From: Myxococcales bacterium
Lineage (GTDB): Bacteria; Myxococcota; Myxococcia; Myxococcales; JAKAPL01
Length of the DNA: 64,000 nucleotides
NCBI GenBank assembly: GCA_021807105.1
Contig: JAKAPL010000005.1
Span: 1-64,000 of the forward strand
Direction: 5' to 3'
The position numbers and the translations under genes are program-made. Every line of letters begins with the position of its first letter. Position 1 is the stretch's first letter. The notes below the pieces were generated by a model that was not told the DNA's origin, ran no database searches, and saw nothing but the letters and a program-made list of their open reading frames with translations. Positions 34,568-42,227 of this stretch are shown here, one piece after another.

Positions 34568-36391
34568 ATGAGGAGCACAGCGGCCGAGCCTCTTGAGCCT
34601 CGCGCGGGCCCCGGGAGCCAGCGCGCCCTCGTCGATGGAGCCGCGGGAGCCGGGCCCGTGCGCTGGATCCTGGGGCAGGGGGAGGCGGCCGAGGCGGAGC
34701 AGGCCGCGAGCCTCGCCCGGGCCATCGGCATCCACCCGGTCGCGGCGCGCGTGCTCTGCCGGCGGGGCCTGGCGCGCCCCGAGCAGGTCGAGGCGTTCCT
34801 CGCCGACGACCTCGCGGGGCTGCCAGACCCTTTCCTGCTGCGCGACATGGACCGGGCGGTCGAGCGGATCGCCGCCGCGATCGCGCGCGGGGAGAAGATC
34901 GTCGCTTACGGCGACTACGACGTGGACGGCGTCTCGTCGACCGTGCAGCTCGTCACGCTCCTGCGCGCGGCGGGCGCGCAGATCGACTGGTTCGTGCCCC
35001 ACCGGCTGCGCGAGGGCTACGGCCTCAACCCGGAGGCGATCGAGAGGCTCGCCGCGGGGGGGGCGAAGCTCATCGTCAGCCTCGACTGCGGCGTCGGCGC
35101 GGTCGAGGAGGTCGATCGGGCGGCGGCGCTCGGGGTGGACGTGATCGTGGTCGACCACCATCAGCTCTCCCCCGAGCTGCCGCGCGCGGCCGCCATCCTG
35201 AACCCGCTCCAACCGGATTGCCGCTTCCCGGAGAAGCGGCTCTGCGCCGCGGGGGTGACGTTCTTCCTCGTCATGGCGTTGCGCAAGCGGCTGCGCGAGG
35301 CCGGCGCGTTCGCGGGGCGCGAGGAGCCGAACCTGCGGCGGATGCTGGACCTCGTCGCGCTCGGGACGGTCGCGGACGTGGTGCCGCTGCTCGGCGCGAA
35401 CCGGACGCTCGTGCGGGCGGGGCTCGTCGAGATCGCGCGCGGGGCGCGGCCGGGCCTGCGCGCGCTCGCCGAGGTGGCGGGGCTGCCGCCGAGCCGGGCG
35501 GTCACCGCGGGCCAGGTCGGCTTCAAGCTCGGGCCCCGCATCAACGCCGCGGGGAGGATGGACGACGCGGGGCGGGCGGTGCGGCTCTTGCTCGCGGAGA
35601 CGCCGGAGGAGGCGGTGCGGCTCGCCCGCGCGCTCGACGAGGAGAACCGCTCGCGCCGGGAGATCGAGGCGGCGATCCTGCGGGAGGCGCTCGCCCAGGC
35701 GGGGGAGCGGCTCGCGCGGGACCCGCCGCGCGGCCTCGTGCTCGCCGCCGAGGGGTGGCACCCGGGGGTCGTCGGGATCGTCGCCTCGCGGGTGGCGGAG
35801 CGGACGGGCCGACCCGCCATCCTGCTCGCGATCGAGGGCGAACAGGCGAAGGGCAGCGGCCGGAGCGTCGCCGGGTTCGACATCCACGGCGCGATCGCCC
35901 AGTGCGGGGGGCTGCTCGATCGGTTCGGGGGCCATCGGGCGGCCATCGGGCTCGCGTTGCCGGCGAGGAGCATCCCGGAGTTTCGCGCGGCGTTCGAGGC
36001 GGCGTCCGCCCGCGGGCTGTCCGACGAGCAGGTGGGCCCTCGCTGCCACGTCGAGCTGCCGGTCGCGGCCGGGGACCTCACCGAGCGGCTCGCGCTCGAT
36101 CTCGAGAAGCTCGCCCCGTTTGGCGCCGGCAACCCGGAGCCCGTGCTCGCGGCCTTCGGCCTCTCCGGGAAGGCACGGGCGATGCCCGCGCGGGAGGAGG
36201 GGAGCGAGCCCCACCTCGAGGTCCGGTTCCCCGGGCGGACGCCGCCGGCGATCGGGTTCGGGATGGGACGGGAGGCCGGCCTGTGCGATGGACCGGTGGA
36301 CGCCGCGTTCCACCTGGAGGTCGATCGCTGGCAGGGACGGTCGCGCCTCCGGCTGCGGCTGCGCGCGCTGCGCGCGGCTCAGGCTTCCTGA
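34568..36391 (+). CDS. recJ: Single-stranded-DNA-specific exonuclease RecJ
   Basis: This 607-residue DHH/DHHA1 phosphoesterase acts in recombinational and mismatch repair, degrading single strands 5' to 3'. The metal-binding motifs are complete: YGDYDVDGVSS, SLDCGVGAVEEV, VVDHHQLSPELP and DLVALGTVADVVPL, then GPRINAAGRMDDA. The DHHA1 part has GWHPGVVGIVASR, GSGRSVAGFDIHGAI and FGGHRAAIG. The length is normal. The ATG at 34568 follows gcgagggtgg. A MITE remnant lies just upstream, so the promoter region is short or displaced. Confidence 0.95.
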   Translation: MRSTAAEPLEPRAGPGSQRALVDGAAGAGPVRWILGQGEAAEAEQAASLARAIGIHPVAARVLCRRGLARPEQVEAFLADDLAGLPDPFLLRDMDRAVERIAAAIARGEKIVAYGDYDVDGVSSTVQLVTLLRAAGAQIDWFVPHRLREGYGLNPEAIERLAAGGAKLIVSLDCGVGAVEEVDRAAALGVDVIVVDHHQLSPELPRAAAILNPLQPDCRFPEKRLCAAGVTFFLVMALRKRLREAGAFAGREEPNLRRMLDLVALGTVADVVPLLGANRTLVRAGLVEIARGARPGLRALAEVAGLPPSRAVTAGQVGFKLGPRINAAGRMDDAGRAVRLLLAETPEEAVRLARALDEENRSRREIEAAILREALAQAGERLARDPPRGLVLAAEGWHPGVVGIVASRVAERTGRPAILLAIEGEQAKGSGRSVAGFDIHGAIAQCGGLLDRFGGHRAAIGLALPARSIPEFRAAFEAASARGLSDEQVGPRCHVELPVAAGDLTERLALDLEKLAPFGAGNPEPVLAAFGLSGKARAMPAREEGSEPHLEVRFPGRTPPAIGFGMGREAGLCDGPVDAAFHLEVDRWQGRSRLRLRLRALRAAQAS

Positions 36392-36448
36392 CGGCGCAGA
36401 GGTTGCATGAATCCAGAGGGGAGTTCAGCGGGTACGGGAGGGGAAACC

Positions 36449-36652
36449 ATGCAGGTCGATCCCATCTGTGGGCGGAAGTTCGAGGCGGCGCCGGGGACGC
36501 CGAGCGTCGAGGTGAAGAGCCAGCGCTATTACTTCTGTTCCCCGCGCTGCAAGGAGGTGTTCGAGAGGCGGGCCGAACGGGCGAGGCTCGGCCACCTGGC
36601 GAAGATCGGGGCGCTGCTGTCGAACGGCAAGGTCCGCTGGGGGATCGCGTAG
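36449..36652 (+). CDS. YHS-domain metal-binding protein
   Basis: This 67-residue protein starts at an ATG preceded by gggagggg; an upstream in-frame ATG at 36407 is less likely. It has the YHS/TRASH pattern VDPICGRKFE...YYFCSPRCKEVFE, with three cysteines that usually bind a heavy metal such as copper or zinc. Such small proteins act as metal sensors or chaperones. It lies between recJ and aspS on the same strand, and no metal transporter is near, so the role is open. Confidence 0.82.
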   Translation: MQVDPICGRKFEAAPGTPSVEVKSQRYYFCSPRCKEVFERRAERARLGHLAKIGALLSNGKVRWGIA

Positions 36653-36763
36653 GAAGCGCGCTTCCCTTTTCGTGACGATCGATGTTCCTTGACTCGATCG
36701 ATCGCGCCGGTATCATCCGTCCCGCTCGCGCGAGGCGCCGGTGCAGCCTTCGCGAGGGCGCCC

Positions 36764-38587
36764 ATGCCCGCTCGCCCGCGCTTCATCCAGGATCTCAAGC
36801 GAACCCATTCCTGCGGGGTGCTGACCGCCGCCGACATCGGGAAGACCGTGGTCCTGTTCGGCTGGGTGCAGAACCGGCGCGACCACGGCGGCTGCGTCTT
36901 CATCGACCTGCGCGACCGCGAGGGGCTGACCCAGGTGGTCTTCGAGCCGGAGACCGACGCCGAGGCGCACCAACTCGCCGGGACCCTGCGCCTGGAGTAT
37001 GTCGTCGCCGTACGCGGCGAGGTCCGCAGCCGCGGGAGCCAGGTGAACCCGCGGCTCCCCACCGGGGAGATCGAGGTCCGGGCCACGCAGCTCGAGGTCT
37101 TCAACCGGGCCGAGACGCCGCCGTTCCCGATCGAGGACCGGATCGACACCGCGGAGGAGAAGCGGCTCGCCCACCGTTACCTCGACCTGCGCCGCGCGCC
37201 CCTCCAGAAGGTCCTGGTGATCCGCCACCGGATGAACCAGGCGGCGCGGACGTACCTCTCCGGCCGTGGCTTCCTCGAGCTCGAGACGCCCTTCCTGATT
37301 CGATCGACCCCGGGCGGCGCGCGCAACTTCCTCGTCCCTTCGCGGCAAAACCCGGGGAAGTTCTACGGCCTCGCCGAGTCGCCGCAGCTCTTCAAGCAGC
37401 TCTACATGGTGGCGGGCTTCGACCGCTACTTCCAGATCGTCAAGTGCTTCCGCGACGAAGACCTCCGGGGGGACCGCCAGCCGGAGTTCACCCAGATCGA
37501 TCTGGAGATGAGCTTCATCGCCGAGCCGGACGTGTTCGCGATCGTCGAGGGGCTGATGGCGGAGCTGTTCCGTGTCGCGAAGGGGAAGGAGATTTCCGCG
37601 CCGTTCCCCCGCCTCACCTACGACGAGGCGATGGCCCGCTACGGCGTCGACAAGCCGGACACGCGCTTCGGCCTGCCGCTGTGCGAGGTGACGGACCTGG
37701 TGCGCGCCGCGGGCTCCGGGCTGCCGCTCCTGCCCCAGGCCGTCGAGCAGGGCGGCGTCGTGAAGCTCCTCTGCCTCCCCGGCGGCGGGGGGCTCTCCCG
37801 GACCGAGCTGGACGGGCTGGAGGGGGTCGCGAAGAGCTTCGGCGCGCGTGGCCTCGCCCGGGCGAAGATCGGCGCGGGCGGCGAGTGGACGCAGTCGCCG
37901 CTCGCCAAGGGCGCCTCGCCGGAGTTCCGCGCGGCCGTCGGCGAGCGGGCGCGGGCGGGCGAGGGCGACGTGCTGCTCTTCCAGTTTGGAAAGCCGAAGA
38001 TCGTCAACGGCGTGCTCGGGCAGCTCCGGACGCTGCTCGCCAAGCGGCTCGGGCTGATCCCGGAGGGACGCGACGATCTCCTCTGGGTCGTGGACTTCCC
38101 TCTCTTCGAGTACTCGGACGAGGCCAACGCGTACGTCGCGAGCCACCACCCGTTCACCGCGCCGCGGCCCGAGGACGTCGCGCACCTGCTCTCCGAGCCC
38201 GGCCGCGTGAAGGCGCGCGCCTACGACCTCGTCCTCAACGGCAACGAGATCGGCGGGGGTTCGATCCGGATCCACGACTCGGCCGTGCAGGCCCAGGTCT
38301 TCCGCGCGCTCGGGATCTCCGACGAGGAGGCGCGGGCGAAGTTCGGCTTCCTGCTCGACGCCCTCCGTTTCGGCGCGCCCCCCCACGGCGGGATCGCGCT
38401 CGGGATGGATCGGCTGGTGATGCTCCTCGCCGGCGGCGAATCGCTGCGCGACGTGATCCCGTTCCCGAAGACCCAACGGGGGACGGACCTCATGACCGGC
38501 GCGCCCGGGGAGGTCGGCCACGCGCAGCTCGACGAGCTGCACGTCGCGGCCGTCCCGGTGGCCGGCGCGGCCAAGGACACGGGCTAG
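36764..38587 (+). CDS. aspS: Aspartyl-tRNA synthetase, bacterial type
   Basis: This 607-residue class II synthetase starts at an ATG at 36764 after gcgaggg. An OB-fold anticodon domain is recognisable (VLFGWVQNRRDHGGCVFIDL). The class II core has motif 1 near FLELETPFL, motif 2 FQIVKCFRDEDLRGDRQPEF and motif 3 GIALGMDRLVMLLAG. A GAD insertion covers about residues 290-420, as in bacterial AspRS. It charges tRNA-Asp, and tRNA-Asn too if non-discriminating, which cannot be decided here. Its TAG stop lies in the CTAG of an abutting family-B MITE. Confidence 0.95.
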   Translation: MPARPRFIQDLKRTHSCGVLTAADIGKTVVLFGWVQNRRDHGGCVFIDLRDREGLTQVVFEPETDAEAHQLAGTLRLEYVVAVRGEVRSRGSQVNPRLPTGEIEVRATQLEVFNRAETPPFPIEDRIDTAEEKRLAHRYLDLRRAPLQKVLVIRHRMNQAARTYLSGRGFLELETPFLIRSTPGGARNFLVPSRQNPGKFYGLAESPQLFKQLYMVAGFDRYFQIVKCFRDEDLRGDRQPEFTQIDLEMSFIAEPDVFAIVEGLMAELFRVAKGKEISAPFPRLTYDEAMARYGVDKPDTRFGLPLCEVTDLVRAAGSGLPLLPQAVEQGGVVKLLCLPGGGGLSRTELDGLEGVAKSFGARGLARAKIGAGGEWTQSPLAKGASPEFRAAVGERARAGEGDVLLFQFGKPKIVNGVLGQLRTLLAKRLGLIPEGRDDLLWVVDFPLFEYSDEANAYVASHHPFTAPRPEDVAHLLSEPGRVKARAYDLVLNGNEIGGGSIRIHDSAVQAQVFRALGISDEEARAKFGFLLDALRFGAPPHGGIALGMDRLVMLLAGGESLRDVIPFPKTQRGTDLMTGAPGEVGHAQLDELHVAAVPVAGAAKDTG

Positions 38588-38770
38588 GAGACTGGTGTGA
38601 AATGACTGCCTGCTGCGAAAGCCGATCCCTTCGCTCGCGACGGGCGGCCTCGTCGCTTCGCTGCTCAACGTACTGCAAAGAGTACGTTTGTGCTGCTCAC
38701 TCCTCGTGCGCCCGTCTCGCCTCGGTCTCGGCTTTCTCGCGATGGCACCCATTTTACACCAGCCTCCTAG
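38584..38770 (-). mobile_element. MITE family B, copy 2
   Basis: This 187-bp element has ends ctaggagactggtgtgaaat and attttacaccagcctcctag and a central hairpin aacgtactgcaaagagtacg plus tt. The left CTAG contains the stop codon of aspS. It is in the opposite orientation to the copies at 24529 and 61636. The right CTAG is shared with the following family-E element. Confidence 0.9.
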
Positions 38771-38934
38771 TGTCCTGTCCGGCAAATCCCTTGGGATTCG
38801 AGCGCCCCCGGCCCGCCCCGGCGATGTTGCGCTCCCTGTGGCATACTTCAGAGAGCATGCCTGGGTCGCGCGCCTTGCCGGGACGGCCCAGGTTTGCTCT
38901 CGGTGCACAAGGTAGTTCTCGGACAGGACACTAA
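38767..38934. mobile_element. MITE family E
   Basis: A perfect 14-bp inverted repeat, tagtgtcctgtccg and cggacaggacacta, bounds about 166 bp. A central hairpin gcatacttcagagagcatgc is present. The right end lies three to four bases before the GTG of the glycerol-3-phosphate dehydrogenase gene and contributes aggaca, the only Shine-Dalgarno-like bases there. Confidence 0.85.
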
Positions 38935-38937
38935 GAC

Positions 38938-40572
38938 GTGGCGCCGAGAGAGAGCTACGACATCCTCGTCATCGGCGGCGGCGTCAACGGCACCGGCACG
39001 GCGCGCGACTGCGCGATGCGGGGGCTCGCGACGGCGCTCGTCGAGAAGCGCGACGTGGCGTCGGGGGCGAGCGGTGCGAACAGCGGGATGATCCACGGGG
39101 GGATCCGCTACCTCCCTGCCGACCCGCAGGTCACCCGCCTCTCCTGCATCGACTCCGGCTACATCCAGAAGATCGCGCCGCACCTGCTCTTCCGCATCCC
39201 CTTCATCTTCCCGATGCGGCGCAAGGGGCCGCGCCCGTCGCTCGTCGAGAAGGCGTACCTGTACGGGGCCGAGGTCGTCTTCTCGATGTACGACGACTAC
39301 CAGCCCTTCAAGCGGGGAAAGCCGTCGAGCCGGCTCTCCGCCGAGGAGACCCGTGCGCTCGAGCCGGGCATCCGGCCCGACATCGTCGGCGCGGTGACGA
39401 CCGACGAGTGGGGCATCGACCCGCAGCGGCTCTGCGTGGCGAACGCCCTGTCGGCCAGGGCGCACGGGGCGGACGTCTTCCTCCACGCGCGCGTCGTGGG
39501 GTTCGTGCGGGCCTCGGACGGACGGGTCCTCGGGGCGGAGGTCGAGCAGGACGGCCGGCGCTTCGTGCTCCGGGCGCGCGTGGTGCTCAACGCCTCCGGC
39601 CCGTGGTCTCCCCGGGTCGCCGCGCTCGCCGGCGTCACCGTGAAGCTCCGGCCGGGCAAGGGCGTCCACCTCACCCTCGACCGGCGGATCTCCAACTACG
39701 GGGTGATCTGCACCGCGGTCGACGGCCGGCAGATCTTCGTCTACCCGCACGAGCAGTCCTCGATCATCGGCACCACCGACGACGACTACTATGGCGATCC
39801 GGATCACATCCCGATCACGCGGGACGAGGTCGAGTACCTGTTCCAGGGCATCGAGAGCATCTTCCCATCCATCCGGCGGGCGCGGGTGGTGCGCGCCTGG
39901 GCCGGCGTCCGGCCGACGCTCTGGAAGTACGGGCGGACCGAGGACGCGCTCTCCCGGGAGCACGCCCTCATCGATCACGCGGACCACGGCGCCCCGGGCC
40001 TCTACAGCCTCGTGGGCGGGAAGCTCGCGAGCTACCGGGTGATGGCCGAGGAGACGACCGACGTGCTTTCCCGCGCGCTGCATCGCTTCGCGCGCTGCCG
40101 CACGCACGAGGAGCCGCTCCCGGGGGGCGAGGGAGTTCCCGACGTGGCGGAGCTCGCGGCCGAGCATCGCTTCCCCGAGTGGACCGTGAGCCGCTGCGTC
40201 TACCGGCACGGGAAGCTCGCGGACCGGATCCTCGCCGCGGCGCACGACGAGCCGTGGCTGCGGTCGATGCTCTGCCCCTGCGAGCAGGTGACCTACGCCG
40301 AGGCCGTCTGGTGTCTCCGCGAGGAGCTGGTTCGGACTCTCTCCGACCTGCGGCGCCGCTGCCGGCTAGGGATGGGGCCATGCCAGGGCGCGGACTGCGC
40401 GGGCGCCGCGGCGCAGCTCCTCGCGCGCGAGCGCAGGCTCTCACCGGGCGAGACCGAGCGCGAGCTGCGCGTCTTTCTCGCCGAGCGCTGGTCCGGACAG
40501 AGGCCGGTCCTCGCCGGCGAGAGCATGGGCCAGCAAGAGATCACCCGGGCCCTGTACCGGGAGACGCCGTGA
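38938..40572 (+). CDS. glpA: Glycerol-3-phosphate dehydrogenase, GlpA-type large subunit
   Basis: This 544-residue flavoprotein starts at a GTG. The Rossmann motif DILVIGGGVNGTGTARDCA, SGANSGMIHGGIRYL, IIGTTDDDYYGDP, RAWAGVRPTLW and LVGGKLASYRVMAEE are those of FAD-dependent G3P dehydrogenases. A C-terminal BFD-like iron-sulphur segment (CPCEQVTYAEA, CRLGMGPCQGADC) identifies the anaerobic GlpA type rather than GlpD. It oxidises G3P to dihydroxyacetone phosphate and passes electrons to GlpB and an iron-sulphur partner. It begins a six-gene coupled operon. A MITE replaces the sequence just upstream of its start. Confidence 0.92.
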   Translation: MAPRESYDILVIGGGVNGTGTARDCAMRGLATALVEKRDVASGASGANSGMIHGGIRYLPADPQVTRLSCIDSGYIQKIAPHLLFRIPFIFPMRRKGPRPSLVEKAYLYGAEVVFSMYDDYQPFKRGKPSSRLSAEETRALEPGIRPDIVGAVTTDEWGIDPQRLCVANALSARAHGADVFLHARVVGFVRASDGRVLGAEVEQDGRRFVLRARVVLNASGPWSPRVAALAGVTVKLRPGKGVHLTLDRRISNYGVICTAVDGRQIFVYPHEQSSIIGTTDDDYYGDPDHIPITRDEVEYLFQGIESIFPSIRRARVVRAWAGVRPTLWKYGRTEDALSREHALIDHADHGAPGLYSLVGGKLASYRVMAEETTDVLSRALHRFARCRTHEEPLPGGEGVPDVAELAAEHRFPEWTVSRCVYRHGKLADRILAAAHDEPWLRSMLCPCEQVTYAEAVWCLREELVRTLSDLRRRCRLGMGPCQGADCAGAAAQLLARERRLSPGETERELRVFLAERWSGQRPVLAGESMGQQEITRALYRETP

Positions 40573-41786
40573 CGAGGGTCCTCGTCGTCGGGGGAGGAGT
40601 CGCGGGGCTCACGGCGGCCCTCGCCGCGCGCGAGGCGGGTGCCGAGGTGGCGATCGTCTCGCGGGGGCCGGGCGCGAGCGCGCTCGTGTCGGGCGCCGTC
40701 GAGGTCGCGCCGGGGGGGGGGCCGCCCGTAGAGGCGGCGCGGGCGCTCGCGGATCGCCTGCCCGGTCACCCGTACGCCCGGCTGCGCGATCGGCTGGGCG
40801 AGCTGCCCGGCGCGCTGTCGCTCCTGCGCCGGAGCCTCTCTCCGCACCTCTCGGAGGAGGGGGGGCGGTTCGTGACCCCCCTGGGTGGCGTCCGTCCGGC
40901 GGCGCTCGCGCAGGTGTCGCAGGCGGCGGGAGCGATTCGGGCCGGGGAGCGGATCGCCGTCGCGGGGTTCCGGCACCACCCCGGCCTCTCGGCGAGCGAG
41001 CGGATCGCCGAGCGGCTCGCCGGGGAGGGAATCGCGGCTTCCTCCGTGACGCTCGACTGGCTGGACAGGGTCGAGCGGCTGGGGTGGACGATCTTCGAGC
41101 TGGCCCGGCTCCTCGACGATCCGGCCGAGGCGGCGCGGCTCGGAGAATCGATCCGGAGGGCGAAGCCCCAGGCCGATCGCGTGCTCCTGCCCGCGTTCGT
41201 CGGGATCGAGCGCCCGGAGCAGTCCCTGAAGCTCGTCTCCGAGGCCGCGGGGGTCGCCTGCGGCGAGAGGCTCGCCGGGCTGCCGACGCTCCCGGGCCTG
41301 CGCCTTCGCCGCGCGATGGATAGAGCGCTCGGCGCTCCCGAGCTGCACCCGGTGGCCGGCGAGGTCGTCGAGCTGCGCGACGGCCACGCCCGCGTCGATC
41401 GCGAGTCGGGCGAGGAGGAGCTGCGCTTCGACGTGGCCGTGCTCGCCTCGGGCAAGTACGTCGGCGGCGGAATCCGCTGCGGCCGGTCCTTCGTCGAGCC
41501 CCTCGGTGGCTTGCCCGTCCACGACGGCCAGGGCGAGCTGAACGGCCGGGCGCCCGAGAGATTGCTGGCCGACGCTCCCTGCGGGCCCTGCCCCGCGTTC
41601 GAGGCGGGTGTCCGCATCGACGGCTCGTCGCGGCCGCTCGACGCGACCGGCGCGCCGGTGGCGTGGCTGCGGGCGGCCGGGGCGGTGCTCGCCGGTTCGG
41701 ACTTCGCCGCGGACGGCGCCGGCCTCGGGCTCGCCGCCTTCACGGGATACCTCGCGGGACGTTCCGCCGCCGCGGGTCGAGGGTGA
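40569..41786 (+). CDS. glpB: Glycerol-3-phosphate dehydrogenase subunit GlpB
   Basis: The GTG at 40569 overlaps the glpA stop; the product has 405 residues. The N-terminal RVLVVGGGVAGLTAALAARE binds FAD. LPTLPGLRLRRAMDRAL, LASGKYVGGGIRCG, FVEPLGGLPV and AGSDFAADGAGLGLAAFTGY are GlpB signatures. In E. coli GlpB is the second flavin subunit of the anaerobic GlpABC complex. A classical GlpC is not next; the candidates are the small Cys-motif protein that follows and the GlcF-like protein at 44818. Confidence 0.9.
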   Translation: MTRVLVVGGGVAGLTAALAAREAGAEVAIVSRGPGASALVSGAVEVAPGGGPPVEAARALADRLPGHPYARLRDRLGELPGALSLLRRSLSPHLSEEGGRFVTPLGGVRPAALAQVSQAAGAIRAGERIAVAGFRHHPGLSASERIAERLAGEGIAASSVTLDWLDRVERLGWTIFELARLLDDPAEAARLGESIRRAKPQADRVLLPAFVGIERPEQSLKLVSEAAGVACGERLAGLPTLPGLRLRRAMDRALGAPELHPVAGEVVELRDGHARVDRESGEEELRFDVAVLASGKYVGGGIRCGRSFVEPLGGLPVHDGQGELNGRAPERLLADAPCGPCPAFEAGVRIDGSSRPLDATGAPVAWLRAAGAVLAGSDFAADGAGLGLAAFTGYLAGRSAAAGRG

Positions 41787-41789
41787 ACC

Positions 41790-42227
41790 ATGTTGGAGAA
41801 GCGCGAAATTCTCGGGTGGGTCACTTTCGGGGGGAGGGCGCTCGTCGTCCATCCGTTGCAGGTCGCGTTCCGGGGCCGCCCCGGGGTCGATCGGTTCCGT
41901 GAGAACTTCCTGCCCGAGGGGCTCGTGCCCACGAGCGCGGCGGACCGGAGGCTGCTGCGCGGGGCCTCCCGTTGCACGAGCTGCCACCTGTGCGACGCCG
42001 CCGGAGCGAGCCCGGCCCTTCCGAGCCTCGTGCCCCTCGTCTTCGCCCGCAGCAGCCTGGACCTCGTCCACGCGCGGCCGGCCCTCGCCGCCCTCGCCGC
42101 GCGGCCGGAGGTCCTAGAGGAGGGGGAGCGGCTCTGCCCGAGCGGGGTGCCCCTTCGCCTACTGGCGGACTGGCTCGTCGATCGGTTGGCGAAGGTGGAC
42201 GCCGCGGCCGGCGGTGGTGCTCCGTGA
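41790..42227 (+). CDS. Small protein with a CxxCxxC motif (possible electron-transfer subunit)
   Basis: This 145-residue protein starts three bases after glpB. It has SRCTSCHLCDAAG near residue 60 and a lone Cys in LCPSGVPLRLL near residue 115. The pattern resembles the N-terminal cluster region of heterodisulphide-reductase-C or GlpC proteins, but it lacks the usual fourth Cys-Pro and a second complete motif. Its place between GlpB and the flavoprotein supports an accessory or iron-sulphur role. No exact family is recognised. Confidence 0.62.
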   Translation: MLEKREILGWVTFGGRALVVHPLQVAFRGRPGVDRFRENFLPEGLVPTSAADRRLLRGASRCTSCHLCDAAGASPALPSLVPLVFARSSLDLVHARPALAALAARPEVLEEGERLCPSGVPLRLLADWLVDRLAKVDAAAGGGAP

